Positions 9,932-21,485 of a DNA stretch of 64,000 bases are shown one piece after another. Source of the stretch: Neopestalotiopsis rosae (taxonomy: Eukaryota; Ascomycota; Sordariomycetes; Amphisphaeriales; Sporocadaceae); contig JALGAS010000006.1 in assembly GCA_023078685.1 (NCBI GenBank), positions 2,976,001 to 3,040,000 on the forward strand. Direction: 5' to 3'. The notes under the pieces are model-generated. The model saw nothing but the letters and a program-made list of their open reading frames with translations. It was not told where the DNA came from and ran no database searches. Position numbers and translations under genes: made by a program. How positions within the stretch are numbered: the stretch's first letter is position 1; the number at the start of each line of letters is the position of its first letter.

Positions 9932-12019
9932 GTTTGGTCGAACAACATCAACAGCCTCCCATGCTCAACGGCCAGGTATAAGCAAAGCAATGTTGGCTTG
10001 GGCAGTGTATAACGACAACATCACGAAACGTGATAAGTATTCATACACTTGAGATGGCCAAACTCGGAGGAAAGAAAAACAGTGAATATCAACAAACAAG
10101 TACGTTTGATGATATAAAAAGGTACCTTGGTAGTTCACGCGACGCCACAGCTGCTAGGTGAAGTCACAATCATACCAGTACGTAAGTTTCAAAGTTGTCC
10201 GGGAGAATGACCAGATACCTTGTAGCTCTTCGCCATTGAGCACGAGACTACACGGAATATATGCTGCATTCAGCTAGCTGACCTATTGATCACCAATCCG
10301 GATCTGCTCCCCAAACTTTACTACGTAGTAGGGCCGCAGCGTAGCTCGCGGTTCCTACATTAGTGCGCCTGCTAAGGCTGAGTAGTGAGGTAATTAAAGG
10401 GATGTCCAGACTGCAATGGGCAGATTACGCACATTTCAGCTCATGAATACGTGATTCATTTCCTTTCTTGTCGTCCCCTCGCTTTTGGACAAAGCATCAA
10501 CAAAGTGATCTTGAATCCGCGTTGTTTTCGTGTGGAGCGTGACACCGGAAGACTTCGCATTCGCATCATCTAAAGACTATTTTGCTGCTAAAATCATATA
10601 TACAGATGCGTCGATATCGTCTGTGTGTATGGTAGTCTCTCGTTCAAAGCCGTCCCGACCTACACTTAGCTCCCGGGGCAGAGCGGAATGTGGGCTGAAG
10701 AGCTGGATCGATGTTCACAAAAGGCAACAACAATGAATCCAGACAACGCCAGATCAACTGCTAGCGCAATTCGGGCATCAACTACTGCCGTCAATCATAA
10801 GAAGTGGTAGCTCTGTCACCCATTTATGGGTAAGGGTCTGCTAGTCAGAGCAGATTCCGCCGAAGAAGAATAAGTGCCCGCCGCCTGAAACCTGCGAAAA
10901 CACACCGGGCTTCCCGCGGTCCATATCCATTGCATACTGGCGTGACGGCTATCCCATGGATCGACACGGGGTCGACGGGCACCTTATGAACTTCTGCCCT
11001 TCTAGCTGACAACTTGGCAAGGATTCATCGCGTCAACAATTCCGCGCATTACATGAAATGCCCCCCTTACTTGACTGTATCATGCGGATGGGACTAGCAA
11101 GAATTGAAAAGTCTGCCATAATAGTATGACTGTTCTGTTCTGGTCCGAATGGTGGCGCTGTTGACATATTGGCCGAGCCTACTATCGCCCTCGATCTCGA
11201 GAGCTCATGCGACCGAAGAGCATTCTTAGCAGCCCGGTTGAACATTTGAGAATAGTTCGTCCGCATACTTCGGCAACAAAAGAATTGAGTCAGATGCAGA
11301 GACATATATATAGTGTCAGAAGCACCTTGCACGTTCAGCTTTAGATTGTGGAACACTTTAGAAAAATAGCCCACATTTCATTTTGTCTGTGATTGGAAAG
11401 AGAAAATTGTCTTCGCGTAGATGAAGTTACCTTGCGTAATGTCTGTTGGCTAACAGTCAACAGGGTTGTTATCTATCAGGCGTGATATGGCTAGCATGAG
11501 TAAAGCACATTGATGGAATCTTCCAGTGCTGAGCTCCGAGCATACAGGTGTACGGGCTTTGATAGATGATCACCACATTCGGAGACTAGTATTCATTGTC
11601 CTCTTGTTTTACATATCTCGAAGGACCCAAAAAGAATATCACTTGCTATCTGTTAGTGACGCCTCACAATGCAGTCTGACTACAATACGTTGAAAGGTTT
11701 ATTTAAAACGACCTTTCCGATCAGTGTTGCCAAGAGAGAAAAAAAGTAGTCGATGGTACAAGATAAAAGGAGCCAAGAAAAGTCTTCGTGCAATTCATAC
11801 AACACTGCAAGTGAGTGGGTTACGCTACCTCCTTCACTGCAATTTTAACCTCCACAGAGGCAATGAGACCCTCCCAAAATAGCTCTAGCGACGGGAAGCA
11901 ACCAATCAGTGTTCACAGAATTGCCGAAACGCATCGATATCTTTCTGCAAGATTGAAAGATTGCAGTAAAATCTTTAGTCGATGACCCGGTTCGAACGAA
12001 TATTCGGATATCAAGCACA
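9932..12019. other. Intergenic region, no supported gene
   Basis: About 2.1 kb of moderately AT-rich sequence between the membrane protein gene and the acyl-CoA synthetase 3' end. ORFs are short (up to 113 codons at 11033-11374 on the minus strand) and none is recognisable. Confidence 0.45.
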
Positions 12020-13831
12020 CTACTCCTCCTCTTTGAGGAGATCAGTAGCCAAGGCCCTCAATTTGTACTTTTGAATCTTTCCACTGGCTGTCTTGGGGTA
12101 TTCATCGATCCACCAGATGTGTTTGGGCACGAGATGGCTACTCAGTTTCTCTTTGACCCATTTCCTAATATCTTCCTCACGGAGGACGCGACCATTGTTT
12201 CCTCGGGAAGAAGTAGGCTCCACGGTAGTGGCCCAGCCCTTGGCCGGCACTACGAAGGCTCCAACTGACTCTCCGTACTTGTCATCAGGCACGCCGACGA
12301 CGCTGACCTCTTGAACTCCCGGGCACTGAAAGACGCAGTTCTCCACCTCAAGCGGATGAATATTCTCGCCACCACGGATGATGAGGTCCTTGATGCGTCC
12401 CGTGATCTCGACGTAGCCCTGATCATCCATGCGCGCCTCGTCGCCGGAGTACATCCACACGCGGCCATCATCACCATCATCAGCAATGCGGTCCTCAGCC
12501 GTGCGCTCCGCGTCATTGTAGTAGCCACGCATGACGAGGTAACCCGACGACGCCAGCTCGCCGCGCTGGCCGATGGGCAAGGTGCGCGTGCGGTCCAGGG
12601 GGTCGACGACTTTCACGGCCGTGTGCGGCATGGCGCGGCCGACGGTGGCCGTCCGCTTGTCCAGCGGGTCGCCGGGGCTCGTCATGAGGGACACGGGGCT
12701 CGTCTCCGTCTGCCCGTAGCAGATGACCAGGTCCTGCAGGCCGACGGCCCCGAACAGCCGGCGCATGAGCGACTCGGGCACCGAGCTCCCCGCCGCGATG
12801 CCCTTGCGCAGCTTGCTGAAGGCGCCCTCGGGAAGCGTCGCGGCAAAGGCCGGGTCCGAGAGCAGCTCGAGCTCGGCCACGTACATGGTGGCTACGCCGT
12901 AGAGGCCCGTGGCGTTGTGCTCGGCGACCATGTGTAAGCTGGCGGCCGGATCAAATGCGGGCGATGGAAAGGCTATAGCCGCTCCAGTCGTTGCCGTGGC
13001 CATGTAGCCGAGCACGCATCCGAAACAGTGAAAGAGCGCTGGTGGAACAACCATGATATCGTCGGGTACAAGACCCATGCGCTTGGCTATAAAGTGGCCA
13101 TTGTTCAAGATATTAGTATGAGACAGCATGGCCGCCTTGGGAAGCGACGTTGTCCCGCTGGTGAATTGAATATTAATGGTTTCGTTGGCTGATAATGGCG
13201 AATCCGGCATGATGGGACGGGATGATCCATCGAGCAGCTGCGAGTAGGGAGTCAAGGCACGAAATTCCTGGACGGAAAAGTCTACTTGGTCGTGAGAAGG
13301 CGTATTGTCGACTAGTACGACACGTTTCAAACTGGGCACTTTGGGAGACTCGATCTTGCCTTTCAAGTTGGGGAGGAACGACTGCAAAAGGGGAAGATTG
13401 CTGCGACCCCTACACGGCTTGTAGGCGAGATCTGTGACGGCGCCAATGATGAGAACCTCTACGCTGAGATGGTCAAGGGCCGCAACTAATTGCTGTTCGT
13501 TAAAAGTCGGGTTGAGCGGCACCAAAATCGCCCCGAGCTTGAAGACGGCGTACGTCAAGGCGGCATTCTCTGCAACGTTTCCCAGACTGACAGCTACACG
13601 GTCGCCCTTTTTGACCCCGAGAGACCGCAGAGAGCTCGCGATCGTGTTAGAAAGCGTATCCAATGTCTCAAAGGTCAGTGTTGTCGTTTCCGGCTTGGCG
13701 GTCGAATTGATAGCAGCGGAAGGCAGCAGGGAAGATATCGTGGGTGACCGAGCTATTACCGCGGGTCTATCTCCATATTCTGATACGATCTTTGAAAAAT
13801 GCTCCGGAATGGTACAACGTAGTAATGGAGG
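12020..13831 (-). CDS. Acyl-CoA synthetase (AMP-binding, ACSF2-like); 5' exon unresolved
   Basis: The frame is open from 13831 to the stop at 12020 (603 residues) with no upstream in-frame ATG; a TAG at 13832-13834 precedes it, which also fits a CATTAG splice acceptor with a possible CTGAT branch site. A short 5' exon is therefore likely but not found. The ANL-superfamily motifs are clear: TSGTTSLPKAAM P-loop, YGQTETSPVS (A5), YSGDEARMDDQGYVEITGR (A7/A8 with the adenosine-binding Asp), IIRGGENIHPLEVE hinge, and PKTASGKIQKYKLR with the catalytic Lys near the end. The reaction is ATP-dependent activation of a carboxylic acid to its CoA thioester, probably short to medium chain by similarity. 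There is no C-terminal SKL-type peroxisomal signal (it ends LLKEEE). Confidence 0.85.
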   Translation of the reverse strand, partial: PPLLRCTIPEHFSKIVSEYGDRPAVIARSPTISSLLPSAAINSTAKPETTTLTFETLDTLSNTIASSLRSLGVKKGDRVAVSLGNVAENAALTYAVFKLGAILVPLNPTFNEQQLVAALDHLSVEVLIIGAVTDLAYKPCRGRSNLPLLQSFLPNLKGKIESPKVPSLKRVVLVDNTPSHDQVDFSVQEFRALTPYSQLLDGSSRPIMPDSPLSANETINIQFTSGTTSLPKAAMLSHTNILNNGHFIAKRMGLVPDDIMVVPPALFHCFGCVLGYMATATTGAAIAFPSPAFDPAASLHMVAEHNATGLYGVATMYVAELELLSDPAFAATLPEGAFSKLRKGIAAGSSVPESLMRRLFGAVGLQDLVICYGQTETSPVSLMTSPGDPLDKRTATVGRAMPHTAVKVVDPLDRTRTLPIGQRGELASSGYLVMRGYYNDAERTAEDRIADDGDDGRVWMYSGDEARMDDQGYVEITGRIKDLIIRGGENIHPLEVENCVFQCPGVQEVSVVGVPDDKYGESVGAFVVPAKGWATTVEPTSSRGNNGRVLREEDIRKWVKEKLSSHLVPKHIWWIDEYPKTASGKIQKYKLRALATDLLKEEE

Positions 13832-15468
13832 CTAATGGTGAATCAGTAAGTACCGTAAAATGTGAGAGCTTTTTGAGAAATCCCAATGGACAAGTGAGGG
13901 CAAGGCTCGCCGAGATGACAAGCTGGAGATTCACCAGGACGTTGGAAAAAGTAGCTTCTTCTTCCGATGAAATTATAGGCCGAGAATGGCAAAATATCTC
14001 ATCGTCGACTCGTACAACCTGCCACGCTTGCTCCAGGGTACATCTTCAGAGTAGAAAATGCTTGTTGGGAATGCAAAGCCCATACCACCACCAAGAGACA
14101 TAATGGGAAAATAAGCTCACCTCACTGGGGCCCTCCGCATAGCTCAGGCCTGACGAATCCAACCTAGATGTTGCAAAGCATCTTCGCGAAATCCGTATGT
14201 TGACGCCTTGTCTTCTGATCACGCGACAAGCCATTGTCTGCCTCACAATCGGCCTCTTTGCTATCATCATCACCATTTGCCGAGGGCAAATTCCAAGTGA
14301 GTTCCCTTCTTCTTCTTGTATATATCGTGTGCCTGATCAGTTGTCTCCCTGGAGATGTTCCCCTTACACCACGCAGTCCTCCTTAGACAACGCAACGACG
14401 TATAAGCGGCCAGCCCCCCTCTCTCGTGACTTGTCTCATAACAAGCGGGGTTGGTGGACCGAGACGTAATTGTGGGTTTTATAAATGCAACTCAGGAGTA
14501 TTCGACTCCCTTTTTCGTTCATGAATAACAGGCAGGCAATGCTTGGACTGTGCTCGAGAATTAATGATGGGCTCTTGAGAAGACGACAAACGACAAAAAC
14601 AGTAGCAGTGAGAGCAGCAACCATGAAGCAATACCGCCAGAAAAGAGATTGGCTACATTGGAGAGCCAACAGCGGCTAGAAATGGCTTTCGGCTCGCCTT
14701 GAGAAATCCTGGGGTAAGTAAGAATGTGGGGTAGATGTTCAATCGCTATACGAAATAGTGCTAGGTAGATGCTGGGCGCTTATGCCATTATTGGCATAAG
14801 CTTGCACTACTAACATCTGCCATTCATACATATTCATGATCCCTTGGACCTATCAGCCGTGTATCCGTTCTTGTTGAAGCTGACCCGTGGGCTGCTACTA
14901 TAGACGGACCTTCAAGAGTGGTCAGATCGGCATGGATCTGGTGCTCGAGCCGTCTTAACCGAAGATGAGGCTTGGGCTATCAATACCTACAAGCTTGCAT
15001 TTCCAGCACTTCGTTGGGCCTGGAGCGTGAAGGAAGTCCGTACTACAAAGTGGATGTCATCCCTAGAACAATAATGTTCTTGTGAAACTGAGCATGCTAC
15101 ACTTTACAAGTGGCATATCACCAACTGCATGATTGAAGGTATCCAATGATGGTAGGCAGGAAGCTGAGATTTCAGCAATTCCTCAAATATTCAAATTTCC
15201 TCTTACCGAAACGCCGTGCTCTATGCAGTATGTAGGGTATAAATCCATCCCGCGTGCATGTGCCCGTAAGACGATCCCGGATGTAGTCCGTGGTACATTG
15301 TATGTCATGCCAACATGAATTCCTGACAACGTGCAACTGTTTTTTCGTATCCCGCACCGCTTTCCTAACCCAAGCGGCTCGCGTATAGGATAAACCCCAG
15401 GTCGAGGATATAATACATCAACAAAGTGAATGGTGACTTTGTGTTTAAAACGGGGCGACCAAAAGATT
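13832..15468. other. Intergenic region with a perfect hairpin
   Basis: About 1.6 kb. It probably contains the missing 5' exon of the acyl-CoA synthetase in the first few hundred bases. A perfect 10-bp inverted repeat lies at 14778-14801. No other gene is supported. Confidence 0.45.
14778..14801. repeat. Perfect 10-bp inverted repeat with 4-nt loop
   Basis: GCTTATGCCA (14778-14787), loop TTAT, TGGCATAAGC (14792-14801). The arms are exactly complementary. It lies in the intergenic region upstream of the acyl-CoA synthetase and downstream of the Och1-like gene. Function unknown. Confidence 0.7.
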
Positions 15469-16629
15469 CTAGCTTCCGCCAATGTGACGTTCGTTCTCAG
15501 GCTTCCAGGTTCCTATAATGGCAAAGTTAGTGGCATGGCCAACGAATGATGGGGTAATTGTGGTCGGTTTACCTTCAAACCTGTGATGTACAAATGCCAT
15601 AGGGTCATTGATATCCTTTGCGCCCATTTGTTGAACACCAGGCGAGAAGCTGGTGATAGGAAGGACCACAACGTCCCCGACCTTCTTGGGGGTCTCCATT
15701 CCGGTGAAGTTCGCCCATGTGATATTGCCCTCGCTTTGACTCATATCAAAGAAGCGGTCGTCGTTGAAGTAATCAAACACCGTATCCGTGAACACGGCCG
15801 GTCCTGTGAATTCGACAATACTCTTCTTCTTGGTAATGAATACGCCCTCCTCCCGTCTTTTCAGTGTCTCCTTTGTGATACGCGTAATGATATCCCGAAG
15901 AACTGGGTGACCTGGCTTGGATTGTATCGTCCACTGGCAGAACTGGATGCGTCGACTATACCACTCTGCCCAATCGGGACGGTCGGGATCAGCTTCGATA
16001 CCGACGACAAGACCAATGCTTTCCTTTGGCACGGAGTCTGGGATCCATTCCAGAGCACTCTTCAGGGCGCTTGTATCAATGTCTGAGTAGATTCCACCTC
16101 TTGCGTACAGAATAAGATAGCGGAAGAAGTCGGCCTTGAGGACAGGTTCTGGTAGCGCGTGATACGCCTCGAGGACTTCGGGCACGGCAGCGTAGAGAAC
16201 GCGCAACAATTGAGGCGCAACAGCATCAGTGATAACCTCGTGTATAAAGCCTGGGTGTAGATTTGTCCACGAGGCTTCTTGTTCGCGAAAGTGAAATTTG
16301 CCTTCCGCGGGAGTGTACTTCCAAGTTTGCCATATATACGCAGGGAACTTGCTCTCGACATCGTAGGGGTACTGGTATGCCAGCTTGTCGTACAATGACA
16401 TCTTGGACATGTCCTGGAGAGTCTTTTGGGCAGGGACGTGCTTGTCATCCTTTTTCAATGCGCCGGCGGTCGAGTGTGTAGAGCTGCCGCTGGCGGCATC
16501 GTTGTCTTTTCTCGAAGGTGCTGCAATGATTTGCTCGTCGCTTGCAGTCGAGCCGTGCGATTGCCGGAGCAATATGAAAGCTGTGAGGAAGAAGGCAGCA
16601 AAGAGTATGGCCCTTTTGAAGGACAGCAT
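15469..16629 (-). CDS. och1: Alpha-1,6-mannosyltransferase, Och1-like (GT32)
   Basis: Intronless, 386 aa. It is a Golgi type II protein: a short cytosolic MLSFKR, one anchor at about residues 7-21, then a Ser/Thr/Lys-rich stem to about residue 90. The GT32 catalytic domain starts with FPAYIWQTWKYTP and contains LKADFFRYLILYARGGIYSDIDT. The DxD metal/sugar-nucleotide motif is DID at 183-185. Och1 adds the first alpha-1,6-mannose to N-glycan cores using GDP-mannose. Fungi usually carry several Och1-like paralogs, so the exact linkage is inferred. The C-terminal FVHHRFEGKP region is typical of the family. Confidence 0.88.
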   Translation of the reverse strand: MLSFKRAILFAAFFLTAFILLRQSHGSTASDEQIIAAPSRKDNDAASGSSTHSTAGALKKDDKHVPAQKTLQDMSKMSLYDKLAYQYPYDVESKFPAYIWQTWKYTPAEGKFHFREQEASWTNLHPGFIHEVITDAVAPQLLRVLYAAVPEVLEAYHALPEPVLKADFFRYLILYARGGIYSDIDTSALKSALEWIPDSVPKESIGLVVGIEADPDRPDWAEWYSRRIQFCQWTIQSKPGHPVLRDIITRITKETLKRREEGVFITKKKSIVEFTGPAVFTDTVFDYFNDDRFFDMSQSEGNITWANFTGMETPKKVGDVVVLPITSFSPGVQQMGAKDINDPMAFVHHRFEGKPTTITPSFVGHATNFAIIGTWKPENERHIGGS

Positions 16630-19251
16630 GTTGGCGATGGACCCTCCTTCAGGGGTTTTGCAAGCTTGTGGTGCAAAAGAGGCGGAAAATGCGGTCGGAT
16701 CGAGAATGGTGTCAATCGTCTTTGGGGATTGCGAAATCGACAGCTACCCTGGATAAGGTATGCTAGCTCTAGTGGACAGCGGTAGACATGAGCAATTGCC
16801 GGAGAGCTCGGAGGGGTATATGCAAGAGCTATTGTTTTTGACGTAGAATATGCTGATCGTAGGATGGAGTAGGAAGGTCGACGGCGTATAGGCGACAGAA
16901 AGGTCAGGAGTTTTTGATTTGCGGATCGGAGATGCCACCCAAGGAGGAGCTCAAATGGAAAAGGGTGATTGTAGATTTTTCCCTTGTTGGAGAAGCTAAT
17001 TGCTGTTTGTAAGTAGCTTTCTTGTGAAATTGCCTCGCTGGTAGGTAGTCGCCTTCCCCGCCGCAAGACTACCCATAGACCAAGAGCTACTGGTTGAAGT
17101 CGGGATAAATGAAGCAGCTGCGAGAAAGATTCGTGGTGTTCGCGATCCAAAAGTCTTGGATGAGCAAAATGCGACGCAGATGCCAGGGACGGAATTCTAG
17201 GAGGGCTCAGGTCTTGGCAGCCGATTCCTTGATGTACCAGTAGGGATCTTAACTGGGCGTGCTGTAGCCTGTACGTAGCCTGTAATGTATGTATGCTGGG
17301 ATCTTCGAGGGGCGGGTCCCTCCAAGCTACCTGGCCAAGCTGGCCTACGTTAGCCTAAAAGCCCCCACTGAGACGCTTGCGTCAGACTCTCTTCCCACTC
17401 GCTAATAAGACGAAGCCTCTTCAAGCCTCTCCAACGGCTGGAGCCGAGCAAGCAGCAAAGATAAGGTGAGATGAGAGCAAAATTTATTATTACACGACGA
17501 CCACTGTAGGCCACAGTGCACGGAGATACCGCTACTCGCTTCTCTTTTCGCTTGCCTTTTCCCCGGTTGTGTTTCTTGCTTCCGACGCACCAATGAAAAG
17601 GCCAGCAATCACCTCATGGCTTCCCACGGTCCTCGATTCACCACCAGTGATCGCCAATCGCCTGGCCAGGCTTGCTAGAGTGCTACATCAAGGACTGGCG
17701 GGATTGGCTCTTGTGGTCAGCATCCTGCAGACGACTGCAATTAAGCACACGGTGATCTCTTGCGCGTACCTTGCCTACATGACCATATCTGCTCCGTCCA
17801 TACACGCATTGCCCTGCCAAGCCGTTGGAAGGTTGTCCACACTTTTAACACTGGCCACGTAAACCCTTACGTCCTCCAGTGCTCACCCACCTCAGACCGA
17901 TAAACTATGTACAGAATATCTCTCAGCGTAGCCCTGGCCCATCAATGTACCGAATCTGCATAGCCACACTCGCTGGCTAGCTATGAGCGCATTTCTTACA
18001 GTTCGCGCCTCAGGAAAGCCTCATGGTTATTTCGAGGTTGACGGTCTGGACTCTGGGCAACTTTGAAAAGAGGCAGAGGAGCCTAGTTGAGCTGAAGTAA
18101 ATGCCGTCTTTGACAATGCAGCCTCGCAGCAAAGCGGTTCTGCCGTGCTGCTTTATTTGATGAACTTTGTAATGTGATCAATACTTGGATGCTTCCATCC
18201 TTGAGGTATATGCATACACTACTCTCTACACGTTGTCTGGATCATCACGATTCAGCCATGGATTCCTCACAAACATCCTCCGAGCGTGTATCTCGACTAC
18301 ATACTGATTAGTTCTTGGGTACGCTGAAACCGGGACCCCGGAGAACCCCCAAAAGCTTGTCTCCCACGAGTCGCGCCATTTCAGCCGAGCACGTCAGCAT
18401 TGGTCTACTATTTTTACATATACTTACTACCTATGAGATACATTTTCAGGAGTTTCTGCCTGGTGCCATGATCACCTCATGTAAGATGCTCACCACATTT
18501 GACATTTTTGAGTTTGAGTGAACAGGGTGGCGCACTTTGCAATCTCGCTTTGGATGTTTCGGTGGTCAAACTGTCGAGTTGCAAGGATTGGTTACTCAAT
18601 CGGTTTGTTTCAGAATAATGCCAAGCTTTGTGGGGGTTGCCCTTGCCGAACTGCCATGTTTAGCGTAGCTGGTCGAGGCCGTTTGCCAGTCTTCTAGAAT
18701 TGGGGTCACCATTGACGATCTATTGAGCCATCAGCTGTACAATTTGCCAGCAGTCATTTAGCAGATCATGAAGATGTGCATGTGGATTATACTCGGGCGA
18801 CTTGTTCTTGGAATGAACCTTCAAGAGCTCATGCCAAGTGCTGCACAGTTGTGACTAAGCTGTGATTGTACACAGGAGGTGGACGCAACCTATTGGGGTA
18901 CGGACCGCTTCCCGCAATAAGACAGATTGTATCGTATGGGTAAAAGGGCCCTTTGCCGGCACACGCCTCGTTCAACTTCTGACAGAATCAGCCTTACAGC
19001 ATTTTTGCATTGCAGAAACAACCCATACACAGCCAGATATAGGGCCAAAGTGCATATTGACCACATCTGGATTCAGGAAGAATAGGCAGACATTGGTGAG
19101 GAGTTGGTATTATTGAAATGACATCTTGGTATTCATTAGGTGCTTAACAAAGATGCAATCTTGTGTGTGTAAGCGTCGATTATTCTCGCTGCTCGTAATC
19201 CCTTTCTCCTTGACAGTCATCCAGTCTGGTCATCAGCAAGAGTTGCTTCCT
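16630..19251. other. Intergenic region, no supported gene
   Basis: About 2.6 kb upstream of the Och1-like gene. A 231-codon minus-strand ORF overlaps the start of that gene in another frame and looks like a chance shadow. A 97-codon plus-strand ORF (17569-17862) has two hydrophobic stretches but no recognisable family. I see no RNA gene. Confidence 0.4.
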
Positions 19252-19569
19252 TCAGGCGCCACCCTCTCGTTTGGCGTACTCATCCTCCATCCTTTCCTCG
19301 TACTTGCGATCCGCCTCCTGCTGCTGGTCCGCGTCCTGGATGCGACGGCTGGCGTTGCCGCTGGCGTGGTCCCCAATCAGCTCGTGGCCGTGCGAGTCAT
19401 ACTGCTGCGTGTGGGTGACGGGCCTCTCGCCGAGATTCTGTGTCGTGGTGCGGATGGTTCTGCCCTCGGGTGTGGTTTGCGAGGTCTCTTGGAATGACCG
19501 GCCAGTCTGTTGGCCGTTGACAGTGCTGGAGAAGGAGGATGACGAGCTTGTGTAGGAGTAGCTAGGCAT
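19252..19569 (-). CDS. Small conserved fungal-type hydrophilic protein
   Basis: Single exon, 105 aa, ATG at 19567-19569. It begins MPSYSYTSSSSSFSS and continues with Gln/Thr-rich sequence (ETSQTTPEGRTIRTTTQNLGE), a THTQQYDSHG segment, and an acidic/basic charged helix rich in Gln, Arg and Glu. There is no signal peptide, membrane segment or catalytic motif. I recall short fungal hypothetical proteins with this layout (SYSSSSS start, TTTQNLGE middle, YDSHGRE-like end), but no function is known to me. It is divergently oriented from the NAD biosynthesis gene. Confidence 0.65.
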   Translation of the reverse strand: MPSYSYTSSSSSFSSTVNGQQTGRSFQETSQTTPEGRTIRTTTQNLGERPVTHTQQYDSHGHELIGDHASGNASRRIQDADQQQEADRKYEERMEDEYAKREGGA

Positions 19570-20453
19570 CTTGGTGTTTTGTGTGAAACTGTCGATCTTT
19601 GAGGCTGATATTTAAATTTCTGAACTACAATTTGAAATTTGAAATTTTTGAAGTTGTACGAGCTGTAATGGTCGACATCAAAGTCAGGTTCAAATATCGG
19701 CCAGAAATGACCAATTCTTGTTCATACGTCTGAATAGCTAAGAATGACGCAAATGACGTAATACCTCTTTGAGTCGCACCGGCCTGCAGAGTCGATTCTT
19801 GCCGTGCCTAGAAACGGAATCTTTATTTTTTTATACACTGAACATCAGGCAAAAGCGAAGTGTCTTTATACATATGTACGTACGTTTGTCTTTGTCTTGA
19901 CATGCATATTACTTCTAAGCAGTCTTGTTGGCCGCTTAGGGACGAAGGTCTCGGCGAGTAGTGGCCGATCTATTGCATATGCCTATGCTTTGGACCTTAC
20001 TTATGCCGGCCGTGGGCATCTCTCTTACATGGCATGCTTCTGTACACCCCTGCGACTGAGGAGAGTATTTGGACGTCTCCCCGCAAGTATCACACAGATC
20101 CAGATATGGAGAGTGCGGAATATAGCTGGCTCCAAAGGGGACTAACGACGACTCACGAATACTATAATAGTGGTTGTCGCTAAACTGTAGGGGTTCGCCG
20201 ACCCCACGCTTCCGGCTGCCGGTCTTCGGCAATGCCCCTCCAACTTTTAGCGGTTTTGATCGGCATTCTACGGAAGCGTCCCAGTGAATAGTTGAAACAT
20301 GCGGGCAATGTTTCGTCTCCAGATTTATAACTTGTCCAGTTGATCGTTTGCCATTCTCTTCTCCTTGGAAATACTACTTACCCAACTCTTCAGTGCCAAA
20401 CGACGAACTACACCGTGTTGCTCTATCTGTTGACCTCGAAAGCCCCGCCGACC
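19570..20453. other. Divergent intergenic region
   Basis: About 0.9 kb between the small minus-strand gene and the plus-strand quinolinate phosphoribosyltransferase gene; it holds both 5' regions. A short AT-rich stretch with repeated AAATTT (about 19612-19648) lies close to the small gene. No gene seen. Confidence 0.45.
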
Positions 20454-21356
20454 ATGACCGACCTACCAACATCCGCAGGCCAGCTCGCCCATCTCTTGCC
20501 GCCGTCCTGGAAAGCCCAAATCACGACTTGGCTCGCCGAAGATACACCCTCGTTTGACTATGGCGGCTTCGTAGTCGGCGAGGACGCGCGGACGGCGACG
20601 TTGTGGGGTAAAAGCGCCGGCATTGTCGCCGGCGTGCCCTTCTTTGACGAGATTTTTGCCCAGTGCGGCTGCACCGTCGAGTGGTACCTGCAAGAGGGCG
20701 CCGAGGTCGCGCCGTCCCAGGAGAACGGCGGCAAGGTCAAGGTCGCCACGGTGCGCGGGCCGACGCGGCAGCTGCTGCTGGGCGAGCGCGTCGGCCTCAA
20801 CATGCTGGCCCGGTGCTCGGGCATCGCCACCAAGACGCGCAAGATGGTGACGCTGGTCCGCGAGGCCGGCTACACGGGCATCCTGGCCGGCACGCGCAAG
20901 ACCACGCCCGGCTTCCGCCTCGTCGAAAAGTACGGCATGCTGGTCGGCGGCGCCGACGCCCACCGCATGGACCTGAGCTCCATGATCATGCTCAAGGACA
21001 ACCACGTCTGGAGCCGGGGCAGCATCACGGACGCCGTCAGGGCCGCCCGCTCCGTCGGCGGCTTCGCGCTCAAGATCGAGGTCGAGGTGCAGAACGAGGC
21101 CGAGGCCGACGAGGCTATTGAGGCAGGTGCCGACATTGTCATGCTTGATAACTTCACGGGTGACGGTGTCAAGGTTGCCGCCAAGAGCCTGCGGCAACGG
21201 TGGCAGGGCAAGAAGTCCTTCCTGCTTGAGGTCAGCGGCGGTCTGAAAGAGGACAATGTTGCGCCCTACGTGTGCAACGACATTGATATCATCTCGACCA
21301 GCTCCATACACCAAGGCACGGGATATGTTGACTTTTCGCTGAAGATAAATCAATAA
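20454..21356 (+). CDS. BNA6: Nicotinate-nucleotide pyrophosphorylase (quinolinate phosphoribosyltransferase)
   Basis: Intronless, 300 aa from ATG 20454; the frame is open further upstream but the extension is unlike the family, whose members begin near this Met. The reaction is quinolinate + PRPP to nicotinate mononucleotide + CO2 + PPi, the last kynurenine-pathway step to NAD. Motifs: an N-terminal strand-rich domain with [12 protein letters not shown] and [22 protein letters not shown], then the barrel with [10 protein letters not shown] (quinolinate/PRPP-binding Arg/Lys), [23 protein letters not shown], and [10 protein letters not shown]. The middle of the gene is strongly GC-rich with C/G at third positions, as expected of a highly expressed housekeeping gene. 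Its end faces the carboxylesterase gene across 129 bp. Confidence 0.95.
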   Translation: MTDLPTSAGQLAHLLPPSWKAQITTWLAEDTPSFDYGGFVVGEDARTATLWGKSAGIVAGVPFFDEIFAQCGCTVEWYLQEGAEVAPSQENGGKVKVATVRGPTRQLLLGERVGLNMLARCSGIATKTRKMVTLVREAGYTGILAGTRKTTPGFRLVEKYGMLVGGADAHRMDLSSMIMLKDNHVWSRGSITDAVRAARSVGGFALKIEVEVQNEAEADEAIEAGADIVMLDNFTGDGVKVAAKSLRQRWQGKKSFLLEVSGGLKEDNVAPYVCNDIDIISTSSIHQGTGYVDFSLKINQ

Positions 21357-21485
21357 GACATTCGCATAGAATAATACAAAAAGCATAGATTTTGTGAATA
21401 TGTCTTTCTTCTCGTAGTGTACATAAGTAATCTCATTCTATGGTATATGTAATGAACTCCAAGAGACCAAAGAAGTGACACTGAC

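Noticed and set aside
12311..12937. 208-codon plus-strand ORF
   Set aside because: Antisense of the GC-rich acyl-CoA synthetase; composition is that of a mirror frame.
16455..17150. 231-codon minus-strand ORF overlapping the start of the Och1-like gene
   Set aside because: It overlaps the real N-terminus in another frame and lacks any domain.
20463..21386. 307-codon minus-strand ORF
   Set aside because: Antisense of the quinolinate phosphoribosyltransferase; repetitive Ala/Leu/Gly/Asp content comes from the GC-rich coding strand.
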